Below, piece after piece: positions 21,340 through 31,387 of a stretch of 64,000 nucleotides of DNA. Source of the stretch: Magicicada septendecula (taxonomy: Eukaryota > Arthropoda > Insecta > Hemiptera > Cicadidae); contig CM068371.1 of the NCBI GenBank assembly GCA_034769895.1, positions 407,509,969 through 407,573,968 on the forward strand, given 5' to 3'. Position 1 is the first letter of the stretch; each line of letters opens with the position of its first letter. The notes beneath the pieces were generated by a model. The model had not been told where the DNA came from and ran no database searches. It saw only the letters and a list, made by a program, of their open reading frames with translations. A program made the translations under genes and the position numbers.

Positions 21340-21814
21340 TGTTACGAGAAGCCTACCAAACAACCCAGAACATTCTCCACTCCCCCCATCTAGTATGGCA
21401 GCTGTGCGTCATTCAACTACATGATTCTAGTGAGTTCCAAGAACACTTGAGATACAACGCATTAAGCCGCCGGCGTCGTGCAGTAAGGAGGCAAAGCTGT
21501 ACTGCACCTCTCCGGGGCCTATATAAAGCCATAGCAGGCGGACTCTCAATTCAGTTACGTGAGCGACTTTCGCTAGTGTGGATTGAGTGCTAGTCAAAGT
21601 GAAGAATTATTGTGTTATGTGCTTTATATTTGTGCAAGACTCTATTAGTAGACATTGTTTATTGCGTGTGAACAATTTGATTTGTTGTAAGAGACAGTGT
21701 TGTTAATTACGAACTGTTTAACTGTGAAAATTAAAGCTGGTCATTAGTGACTTAATTGGTGTCTTGTATTTTGTTTCCACTATACCTACGACAAGCAAGT
21801 AGGCCGTCGTAACA
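21340..21814 (+). repeat. Solo Ty3/gypsy-type LTR, 475 bp, TSD ATAT
   Basis: Starts TGTTACGAGAAGCC and ends GCCGTCGTAACA, an 8-base inverted end (TGTTACGA/TCGTAACA with one mismatch). It is flanked by ATAT on both sides (21336-21339, 21815-21818). A TATATAAA box lies in GGCCTATATAAAGCC at about 21517-21531, followed by a typical R/U5-like stretch. No internal region is attached, so LTR-LTR recombination has removed it. The family is unrelated to G1, T or U. Confidence 0.85.
21517..21531 (+). promoter_or_regulatory. TATA box of the solo LTR
   Basis: GGCCTATATAAAGCC lies in the GC-rich U3 segment, with a CAGT-type initiator-like sequence about 25-30 bases downstream (CTCAATTCAGTTACG). Confidence 0.6.
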
Positions 21815-21818
21815 ATAT

Positions 21819-22505
21819 TTTTACTATGGTAAAAATACGACTTTACTGTGGTAATTAGATATCAGTCAAGTTTAAGAAAAAATTCTCAAATATTATGCAC
21901 AACCAAACAAAATGAAAGAAAGCTTTGTTTCTGGGTGCAGAGACGTAAATAGCCAAGTAGGAAAGAAAAGCACACAGCAGAAATCAAAGGCCATTATGCA
22001 CCGATTAAATAATCCAAGTAAGAAACATACCAGCATACAGAAACATCCCACTGTAGGAGTTGGGTTTACTGCAAGGTGAGCTGTGAAGCAGGTGACTAGA
22101 ATATGTGAAGCAGACGAATCACTATATCAAATAAGACCTGTGATAGTTATTAAGTCAGTTGTCAATAATAGAGAATGAACTATAACGGAACTTGGAAATA
22201 CAGTCAAATAGTTAAAAAGCAGCATGGCTCCAGTTGCAAGGTCAAGTGCCACATGCATCAATACATAGATGACATTAAGTGTTTCAGTGGCTTGTCCTTT
22301 ATATGAATAGGCGAGGGTAATGATTTTATGTTGGTTTCACACATTGTCACTACACTTTTTTCACTGCTTTTGACGTAAATTATAATACTAAAAAAAGCAC
22401 TTGTCAAGAACTTTCTTTACATTCTGTATAACACTTTTGATGACTTCTTTGTAAAATTTTTACCAATAAAAATCTTAGTACTCCAAGTCAGTAGTTTATA
22501 GTTGG
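21819..22505. other. AT-rich spacer without recognisable genes
   Basis: No coding frame, terminal repeat or tandem structure recognised. It may be more of the interrupted hAT remnant or host DNA. Confidence 0.4.
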
Positions 22506-22800
22506 TTAATCAACGGACACGTCATGGACAACAAAATCCAACAGTATTTATACTGGTCAGAGAAGTTTCTATTATTTGCTATTGCAAAGTGGATTATCTG
22601 TGGCGGTACAAAAAGGAAACACCCAGGGTCGCCACCCACACTGGATGGATGGCATGTGGGAGCCATATCACATTTCCCACAGACAACGGAGACCCTAAAA
22701 AACTACTTACCAGAAGACGAGGCAGACCAAGTCCGTTTAGGCAGATGCACGAGCACAGGCTAGGTCACGAGCACGAGCTAGGGTTTGGTGACAAATAAAA
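22506..22800 (+). other. Unassigned fragment starting with the Penelope-tail sequence
   Basis: Starts with TTAATCAACGGACACG, close to the 37-bp Penelope extension at 14272, and continues with a stretch open in two frames (about 80-98 codons). One frame has an AT-hook-like RRRGRP. The other has a segment around HFPQTTE that I cannot match to a family. The composition is more GC-rich than the flanks. Possibly a transposon-derived scrap; function unknown. Confidence 0.35.
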
Positions 22801-23228
22801 ATGTTTAAACTATCATCATTAACTTTGCATTATCAAACACAACATTCAAAACACATTACTGTCCCACATAATATGGTTTTTTTAACATTCAACAGTATTG
22901 CTTCCAAAAATTAACAAATTCTATGCACTCTCATTAATCTCCAACTACAAATTTTCTTTTCTATTTTTTTTAAAATCATCAAATACTAAACACTTTGAAC
23001 CACAACAATTACTAAATCAAAACAGTTACGATACAGTTAAAAAAAAAATTACTGTAAGCATTCTGCTTTCTTCAAAATGAACATTTTTGTTATAATATTA
23101 AAGTATGATACATTGTATACACAGCTCACTTTGGGCCCAAAGTCTTCAGAACAGTTTACCAACACTTTATGGGCATATCTCTTTGTTCTCTATGTGTAAA
23201 TTCTCTCTCTCTCTTGAATGCACGCATA
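22801..23228. other. AT-rich spacer without recognisable genes
   Basis: No supported feature until the dinucleotide repeat. Confidence 0.4.
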
Positions 23229-23230
23229 CG

Positions 23231-23270
<40 letters not shown>
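23229..23270. repeat. Compound (CG)n/(CA)n microsatellite
   Basis: About five CG units followed by about sixteen CA units without interruption, next to the left end of the family T LTR. Confidence 0.95.
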
Positions 23271-23273
<3 letters not shown>

Positions 23274-23303
23274 TCCATCAAAAATATTTTTTAGATGCCA
23301 ATT

Positions 23304-25317
23304 TGTGCCGATTCTAAAAATTTAGCTTGCGTATCTACTCCGGTAGAGAAGAACAAATTTGTTGCACCATCTTCAATCTATGGCAGGCTAAACGATAACA
23401 GATCTGCGATAAGTTACGGCAATATTATTATATATATCTATTTAAAGTTTTACAAATGAAAAATTGTTTAATAAGGCCACATTAAGTTGATTCAGATAAC
23501 CTTTTACGCCACCACGTGTTGAGTTGTGTAATACGTAATTTAAAGGTAATTTTTTGGTAATATAGTAATACTATATTAAATTCACATGTCTTAACGAAGG
23601 CACCAAAATTGAGAAGAATGTAAATGCCAAAAGGTATTTGTTTAATTAGTATAGAAATGATTGTAGCCAAGTAACCTTTCAGACCGCGTGGAGAAATAGC
23701 CTATGCGTAAATTTTATTAAAAGTATAACAAGCCGAATAATTAGCTAATCAAAATTGAATTATGTTAACCCACAGGGGTAAAGTTTATTAATATGAAATT
23801 TAACAGAACTAAATGTTTTCAAATAGGGCCTGTTGGCCATATAACCTTGTCAAGTGTGTCAAATATCATTTTTTAATTAGCCCTAAAGCTATGTTAATTT
23901 TATATATGGGTTTTGGTGTGTGTGAAGTTTCTGGGGGAATTTGTTTTGTGAACTCTAGCTGATAATATGTTGTATGATCAGGGTCCCTCGCTGAAGAAAG
24001 GGGAACCAGCTCCACCCTGAACTTGTAACATCCAGATTCTCTCTCTCAACTTCATCTGCCGGAGGAGAATAGCGAAGACTAACACAAACACCCTATCATG
24101 AAAGCCAGATGATCACCACTTCACACCCATGGAAAAAATAAGGTGAACTCAATCCATGTTATATATATTCTTTACACATTGTGATGTAACTCACTAGAGC
24201 CAGTGGACATTCAATCACTCAACAACATGACTTTAAGTTTTAAACATTTTAATTGGGTCCCCGATTAACGGGACAGAATAGTGCGTAAACTGAGAGGGGA
24301 ATCTTTTGTAAATTTTATTAATTTGTTGTATAATCTGTGAGCTCAGGGGCTGACATGCATCTGTGGCTGCTCACCATTCAAACGTGCAATTCCTTCTTAT
24401 TTTCAGTATAAGGGTTTCATTACTGCTACTAATTCATTCAATCAACTTGTAATTTCTCTGTTTCAATTTAGTGTTCATTTTATATATTAATTTCTCATTT
24501 TTAAATTCAGTTTGGATTATATAGGGATAGAAGTTTCTTTGGTAGTAAAGTCGGGTCACAAGTTTAATCCTGTACAGGTGCATGTCCATGCAGAGTTAAA
24601 CATGCTGTTGGGACAGGTTGAGTTATGCACTGTCATGCCTATGAACATGTCGGTCTTTGGGCCAAAATTACTTTTAAAAGGGTTATAAGGTTCATGACAC
24701 ATTACTATTTTCAAAACTTAACAATATTTATCAATATATAAATTCTTCTAATTAATTATGATCACTGTGGTGTTCACTGTATTCTAAATTTTATTTCTCC
24801 CAGTCTAAGTGCCCAGTGTGGCAGCATTTTATAATAGTATTAGGCACTTGGCCAAATTTTGAATTTATTATGTCCTGGGGACTACTGGTGTTGCATATAT
24901 AATCAGATACACATGTAATGCGTTATGCACATATTAAGAATTAAAACCTGACATGGATTTTCATAAATTATTAATGATGTACCTCATGGGGTGGAAAAGG
25001 GTGTGGCAAGAGATATATGTTATAATTGTCCTGCATTGTGGAACATGTAGATGTATTGTATATTCGTGTGTGTATTTTGTGGGGTTCTATATGTATTGAA
25101 CATTCGTGTGTATTTTTGGGGGGGTTAGATATAGGGCTTATAAAAAGAAAATATATAACATAGGGTTATATATACATTTAATTTCTGATGACAATTCGGA
25201 AAGAGAGAATAAGGATTTCTCATAATTAATTTCAAAAGAGTTTTGTTAAGGAGTATATAGATTCTATCTCTATTAATTTTTAATTAATATTTTTTTAAAG
25301 AGAATTAATTTATTTTA
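23304..25317 (+). repeat. Family T LTR, copy A (partial)
   Basis: Starts TGTGCCGATTCTAAAAATTTA like the other T LTRs. It then lacks about 195 bp (compare 41289-41483) and resumes at GCTTGCGTATCTACTCC. It follows the other copies closely to about 25,317, where it is joined to U pol inside the 75-bp AT-rich repeat region. About 650 bp of the LTR 3' end, the PBS and gag are therefore missing. This start defines the LTR 5' edge, because the flank here is unrelated to the array. Confidence 0.85.
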
Positions 25318-26826
25318 ATATTGTGTTCGCCGTGGGTAAGTTCCGCACCTACATCTTGGGTAATACCACGATAATCTGGACGGACCACAAGGCATTGTCA
25401 TTTCTGAATTCATGTAAGCTAACACATAGCAGATTAACCAGGTGGGTATTAGCCTTACAAGAATATAACTTTTCATGGGAGTACATACAGGGGTCAGATA
25501 ATAAGGTACCAGATACACTTTCTAGAGTAGATGTTATAGATAATAAAACTGGTAGGGATCTTAAAGAAATAGAAATCTTTAGACTAACTAGAGAAGATAG
25601 AATTTTTGGTGAGGAATTAAGTGACATTAAAAACTTGCAAAGATCTGATAGTAAATTGGGTAGAATAATTGTTAGTTTAGAGATAGATGTAGAGGGATCT
25701 GAATATAATGAGCGATTTCAAGTATATCAAGGTATTTTGTTTAAAAAAGTAGATGGTGGGGAGCGTGATTGGAGGTTAGTTATACCCGAGGGATTAATAG
25801 ATAAAATTGTTTGGGATTGTCATATAAGGTATGGTCATTTTGGTGCGAGAAAGTGTGCAAATGTTTTGAAAGAGTCATGTATATTTAAGAATATGGAGAG
25901 GAGAGTGAGAAAAGTGTTGAGAGTGTGTGATTTATGTCAAAAATCGAAAGTAGTGAACTACAGAGTAGAAGGGGAGATGAATTACATAAAAGTAGATAAA
26001 CCTTTTGATTTGGTTGCAGTAGATTTATATGGACCGTTACCCAGAGGTAGAGGGGGTGTGTTATATGTATTTGTAGTTCTAGACACTTTTTCAAAATTTG
26101 TAAAGTTATATAGCATTAAGAGAGCAACTAGTAAAGTACTTAGTGAGAAAATAGTAAAAGACTACATGCTTAATGTTGGAAAACCGAAAATTATATTATC
26201 TGACCATGGTCCACAGTTTATCAGCGGCAAGTGGCGGCAGACGCTTGGATGGGAAGGCATCATACCCAAGCATACGGCAGTGTACCATCCTCAGTCGAAC
26301 CAAGCAGAACGGGTGATGAGAGAGATTGGCAGGATATTTCGGGCGTACTGTCAGGCCAAACACACAGAATGGCCATCCTACGTGAAAAAAGTAGAGGAGT
26401 GGCTGAATTGTACCACCCATGAGTCCACGGGATTTACGCCGCATGAGTTGATCAGGGGAACAAGGCCGCCCAGGATATATGGAACAACTTTTCGAATATC
26501 CACCTGAAGGTCAAGTTTTGGACAGGAACATGAAAATTAGATTGGCGAACGAGAACTTACTCACGAGAGGAGAGCGACGAAAACAGAAACATGATGCCAA
26601 GGGCAAATGGACCAAGTATGAGGTAGGTCAGTTAGTGTTAGTAAAAAGACATGATTTGTCCAGTGCTCAAGATAGAGAAATAAAGAAGTTTTTCTTGTTA
26701 TATGAAGGACCTTATGAAATTGTAGAAATAAAAATGCAGAATGCGTATGCGCTGAGGAACCCAGCGACGCAGGAAATAGTAGGTACTCAAAATGCGACGA
26801 ATTTAAAATTGTATAGGTCACTTTAA
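25318..26826 (+). pseudogene. Element U pol fragment: RNase H end and integrase
   Basis: Begins within RNase H (IVFAVGKFRTYILG, IWTDHKALSFLNSCKLTHSRLTRW). Integrase zinc region: CHIRYGHFGARKC and VCDLCQ. Catalytic core: D in VAVDLYGPLPRG, D in LSDHGPQF and E in NQAERVMREIGR. A short frameshift near 26480 leads into the second frame (26479-26826), with a GxxVLVK...FFLLYEGPYEI C-terminal segment typical of gypsy integrases. Protease, RT and the rest of RNase H are deleted by the junction at 25,317. It belongs to the same broad clade as G1 pol but is clearly a different family. Confidence 0.92.
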
Positions 26827-26892
26827 TTATGTTATGTTTATAAATAAGATTTTAAATATTGTTGTATGTTTACAGAAGGGATCCTCCCCCAT

Positions 26893-26940
26893 TTTCGGGC
26901 GGTCACGATCTTACCAGTCCTGGCCGTGGAATTCGGAACT
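26893..26940 (+). repeat. GC-rich hairpin-forming block, copy 1
   Basis: TTTTCGGGCGGTCACG...CCTGGCCGTGGAATT; CGGTCA can pair with TGGCCG using one wobble. Homologous to the block at 27885-27925. Confidence 0.6.
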
Positions 26941-27884
26941 CGGAGGCGGGCCATGGTTGGCAGATCTTCCTTCGGGCGGTGAAACCACGATGGTCCGGCT
27001 CCACCAAAATTGGTATAAAGTAGAAAACTTAGCTTCACATTTGAACGGGGAGGGGGACCCCAAAAGGTACGTGACATAAATTGTTTTTTATACACTCCAG
27101 GCGCAGCGGTTTCGGTGTACCTGTCATGTGCCTGCACTGCCTTAGAGTGTTGTAAATAATGGAGGCTGCATTTAAGTAAAAGGCAGTGCTTACAAATTTA
27201 AATATTTTAGTGTCAGGGGCAAAATTAAATTGGAGCCTTTGACAATATTTTCTGTTTAGCCCGAAACGACGAGTTTTGTGGCAAGGTGGTTGGAGGGAAA
27301 ATAGACAGCGGGTTAGAATAAATGGTAGAAGAAGGGGGTTACGTTTGGTTTAGAGGGGGGACGTGAATTCACGTAGTGGCTCTATTTTGCCTCCAATTTT
27401 ACCTTGCGGCAGGATCCGGCATTTCAGGCGACTGCGACCTTCCTAGACGTGGTGAATGTCACGATAGAGTCAGCCTTCAATGTAAATAGCATTGAAAAAA
27501 AAAAAAAAAAAACTTTGGATGTGTATAATTTTAAATTTAAATAAATTTTTAGAAATAAGTGACCAAATATAATTGTCAAGTTTTAGTATCAGTGAGTATA
27601 GGAACGTTTTGAAGAAATGTGTAGTAAAATAAAAACTTTTTATCAATACAAGATGTGGGGATAATTTTGGGGGGTAGTTTGGTGCTCAATGAAGTGACAT
27701 AACAGTGTAGTGTGGAACTGCCATGGTGGGAGGTTGTAAATTTTGTATTTAATATTTTATGTCAATGATATGTAAGCTTACATAGGAAGGAGGGTAAAAC
27801 ACCATCCAAACTAATAATGTCATTTAAATATAATTTCTTAAATTTAATGTTACAAAAGATATTTTACTTGTGATTCCCCAAATT

Positions 27885-27994
27885 TTCGGGCGGTCACGGC
27901 CTCACCGAACCCTGACCGTGGAATTGGTTTAGCTTTAACAGCTATGGTTGGGGCTCATTGCGTCACGTTCTGCCTTAACTGGCCATAGCTGTTA
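27885..27994 (+). repeat. GC-rich hairpin-forming block, copy 2, plus 12-bp perfect inverted repeat
   Basis: TTTTCGGGCGGTCACGG...CCTGACCGTGGAATT; CGGTCA pairs perfectly with TGACCG. Just downstream TAACAGCTATGG (27936-27947) and CCATAGCTGTTA (27983-27994) form a perfect 12-bp stem with a 35-nt loop. Confidence 0.65.
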
Positions 27995-30049
27995 TCGTTG
28001 TAAAGGTGTATTTTGAAATTGATGGGGGGTGAATTTGAGGGGAATCACCAAACTATGGAACAGCGGCTGCCACTATGCCCGCTTGGGGGTAGCAGAGAAA
28101 GGTGGTAGACCCGCAGTAAGGGTGCGTAATTATAGACAAAGATATGTTGATATCTATACCTTTTCAAATGTAACGCAGAAGCAAGGACACGGAGATGTCA
28201 CATTCCTCCAAAACCTCAGCCCTTGTGGACGCAACTGGATGCCACAGTCCAGGGGGGGTCATAGTGTGTGTGGCTGGGAGGTTATCCAGATGGATAACGA
28301 ATTAGAGATTTGCTATATTTTAATAATGATGATTTGCTACTCAATAATTTTGTTTTGATTTGAAAAATAGATGCACTAAATACTTCCTGTAATGTGTTTA
28401 TTATGTCTTATTGTGTTAATTGCATTTAGTATGTTAGGTATAAGGATTATAAAAATATAATAATATGTTTTCAATGTGTTTATAGATTTTAAATAAAAAT
28501 TAAATAAATTTGTGATAGTTAAAATTTTCAATGGGTTGCAAAAGATAGAAGTTGGGTGATAGTAATTGTTTGAATAAAATGTTTGAATCAGTCCAAGTTG
28601 AAATTTTGTGGGACATATAGATCTGTCCAAATTGAAGTCAAAGTTAAGGGAATAGTAGAGATGAAAATAATGTAATGTTGTTTTGAGTTAATGTATGTTA
28701 TAGAATTTTGAGAAGTATTGATGTTGACATAGTAGTTATGGAGAATTTATGTAGAGTTTTGAGCGATATATTGTTGTTTATTTTGATGATGTTATTTTGT
28801 TGTAGTTGTAGTGAGGTAATGAGATTGAGATTTTGGGGATGGCAATTTTGTAGTAGGGGGTAGTGTAGTGTGGGAGTCCGCAACATAAGGGTTGGGACGG
28901 GATTTGGTATAGTTTTAGTGGGAAGGGGTTGCCTTAGGTAGAATCCAGGAACCAGAGAACGGGAATTGAGCTTTTGGGGGGGGGGAAACACTTATCCTAT
29001 GTACAAAGGGTTAGAGAGTATTTTTTTTTTATATATTGAGAGAAGGTGGCGAATTGAGCTAAAGTAGTAAGTAGTTAAAGGTAGAGAAGGGTTAGTAGAT
29101 TTTTGATAGAGGGGTGTCATACTAGTTAAAGATTTTGTAAGGGAGTGTTAGAGTTATAAAAGGGGTAAGATTATGAGTAAATGCCAAGTTGATAAAGTGA
29201 ATTATAATGAATAACATAGAATCACCCAAATGAATGAAATGGAATAATAATTGCAATGTTATGAAAAAAAAAAATTTTTGAGAAACGAATTAATAACAGT
29301 AAATTGAGATTAAAAGGTAATTTTCTGATTTTTTATGCAAACTTAATGATGTAAAATGTGTAAATTTTAAATACAAGATGTTTATTTTTAGATAATGATA
29401 ACAATGTGAGTTATTAATGTACTATGTTTTCTTATGTTATATTGTGTTTATTAGTATTTAAGAGAATTTTATGAATTTAACTATTTTAAATGCATTTTAA
29501 ATTGGTGATGAGAGAAATGTAATATGGTAATGGGAAATGTTTATGAGTCGGTCGTCTGTTTATTTAAATTCTGATGGGAATCAGGGCAATGATTTTGAAT
29601 TTTGGGATAAAGTTAATAAGAAAAAGTAGATAGCCTGGGAGTATGGAATTTTAAAGTGGGTATGATGTTGTTCTTAGGTATTGTGATATATATGTTAGAA
29701 ATAAGTAAAAACAAAACCAGTGCTTCTTAGCGCAAACCAGCACCGCTAGGGGGAAACAGATCAGTTGGGGATATGGTGTTGTATAAGGCCACTATTTGAT
29801 ATTTTGATTTGTTGTTTCAGTGTTGGGTGATGCTGTGGCGGCGGACCTGAGCTGGCCAGCGCGTCAGAGCAGGGGCGTTAAGTATCTGTCTGACTCTACG
29901 GTGTTGGGATCTCGAGAGAGAAGTCCAGTATTGTCATGCAGATGCAGTCAGTCACCGGACCAAGGGTGAGTTGATTATAATTTTTGTAAACCATAAAGGG
30001 GGTTGTGGCGACATATCCTGGCTGATCCCTTTAGCAAGTATGAATGTGT

Positions 30050-30089
30050 CAATGAGATTTTTTATGCTTCGGCATAAAATATCTCATTG
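30050..30089 (+). promoter_or_regulatory. 18-bp hairpin with UUCG tetraloop abutting the U polypurine tract
   Basis: Arms 30050-30067 and 30072-30089 pair at 17 of 18 positions (one T/T mismatch) around C-TTCG-G, an exceptionally stable loop. The PPT (GAGGGGGTAT) overlaps or follows the 3' arm, and the LTR starts ten bases later. Confidence 0.85.
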
Positions 30090-30098
30090 AGGGGGTAT
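30089..30098 (+). promoter_or_regulatory. Polypurine tract of element U
   Basis: GAGGGGGTAT lies immediately before the LTR start TGTAACGGGCC at 30099, the normal site of plus-strand priming. Confidence 0.75.
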
Positions 30099-31283
30099 TG
30101 TAACGGGCCTATTTTGGAGCAATAACACAATTTGTATTTTTTTATGATAATAAATAACATTTTGGTGATAGGGACAAAAATTTATAAAGAGAGGTAAATT
30201 TGCTGTTTGGAGCGATCGCGACGGTGGCTGCACTGCTTGAGGCATTGAATGCAGAATTATTTAATAATATTTTATTTGAACAGATTCAATAACCGACAAA
30301 CTGTGCCAAAGTCAGTTCAAGGACACAACACAACGGTAAACACATTATGTAACAGCAAAAAACAAATTATATAACGGACGATCAGGCGATGTGTTGCGTC
30401 AGCGCATTACATAACGAGGTGTGTCACCAGTTTCGTCAGACACTCAGCAAACGAAAGTAGTCTACTGGCGCACTGATACAAACTGTAAAAACAAAGGAAA
30501 TTGGTCATCCAACTGCAGCCGCTTCACAAATTAGCACCCTGTGGCTCTGCCCCAGTCTAACTCCATCACCACTCGCGAGTGGTACCTAAAAGTTTCGGAA
30601 CGTAGTAAGTGCGGGCCCGCATACAACCAAAAATGTGAATCTTTTTATATATATGTAAAATACAAACAGTTTTTTGGCCAATATTCATCCATAATTGACG
30701 TAATTACAGTAAATTGGCAGTTCGGCCGTAAAATGTGACAGTGAGAACTAAAAAACAGCAACCAGTGTACGCCATGAGGAGACACCCAGGTGTCGGACTT
30801 CTATGCATCAAAAGGAAAGTAGACATTTAAAATATTAATAATAATTAAAAATGCCGGCTTTTTCATACCTTATAAAGTTGAAAAATATAATGTAATTCTG
30901 GGGTAGTATGTGAGCGAGTGTGGGGGTTTTTGTTTAATTATATTATCAAATATTATGAAGTGCTGGTTTCCGTTTTTCAAAACTAATTCTAAGTTTATAA
31001 TATGTGTTTATTTCTAATTTAAAGGGAGAATCAGGCATAATAAATGTTGTTATTGTTTTTCTATAAGATCGCAAAAAGTAGGAGAAGGGAAGGGGAACAT
31101 TTTACTATATAACATTTGAAATTAGGTTACAGGCTATATTCTCATGTTTTCTTTTATAAAACCATATTTTAATGTGAAAATGAATTAAAATAGTTGTGAT
31201 GATGATTCAGGTGTATTCTATTAAATAACCAGTTCTGCACTTCCCGGTTCGCTGATTCGAACCTTGGTAATTTTCTTCTTACA
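30099..31283 (+). repeat. LTR of element U, 1185 bp
   Basis: Starts TGTAACGGGCC just after a PPT and ends TTCTTCTTACA, with TGTAA/TTACA inverted ends. It is followed after two bases by a PBS-like sequence. Being downstream of U integrase it is the 3' LTR, yet the following PBS shows it also served as a 5' LTR. It therefore lies in a shared-LTR tandem or recombinant. Confidence 0.72.
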
Positions 31284-31285
31284 GT

Positions 31286-31303
31286 TGGTAACAAGATGGC
31301 GCT
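31286..31303 (+). promoter_or_regulatory. PBS-like sequence after the U LTR
   Basis: TGGTAACAAGATGGCGCT follows TTACA-GT. It resembles a degenerate initiator tRNA-Met PBS (TGGTAGCAGAG...) with a small gap. Only about 37 bp of leader remain before the family T 3' end begins at about 31,340. Confidence 0.5.
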
Positions 31304-31375
31304 CGGAGTTATTTAGTAAATAATTGAATTAAAAACAAGGCTGTGAGTTAGCTTTGGGGCAACTATGTTGCCCTT

Positions 31376-31387
31376 TTGGGGTGAGGG
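31376..31387 (+). promoter_or_regulatory. Family T polypurine tract before LTR B
   Basis: TTGGGGTGAGGG directly precedes the LTR start. The 48 bp upstream of the LTR are shared with all other T copies, while sequence further left belongs to U. Confidence 0.7.

Larger units (their letters stand above)
26827..30049 (+). other. Long non-coding 3' region of element U
   Basis: 3.2 kb between integrase and the polypurine tract with no convincing gene. It contains two copies of a CGGGCGGTCACG...CCGTGGAATT block (26893 and 27887), a 12-bp perfect inverted repeat (27936-27947/27983-27994), an 18-A run near 27494, and a stretch very poor in C on the plus strand (about 28,376-29,700). An env gene is not visible. 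Confidence 0.55.

Noticed and set aside
23482-23670. 62-codon minus frame repeated in all T LTRs
   Set aside because: Conserved only because the LTR is repeated; no start context, domain or codon signal.
31240-31270. GATTCGAACC, a B-box-like sequence suggesting a tRNA or SINE on the minus strand
   Set aside because: No A box or cloverleaf stems at the right distance.
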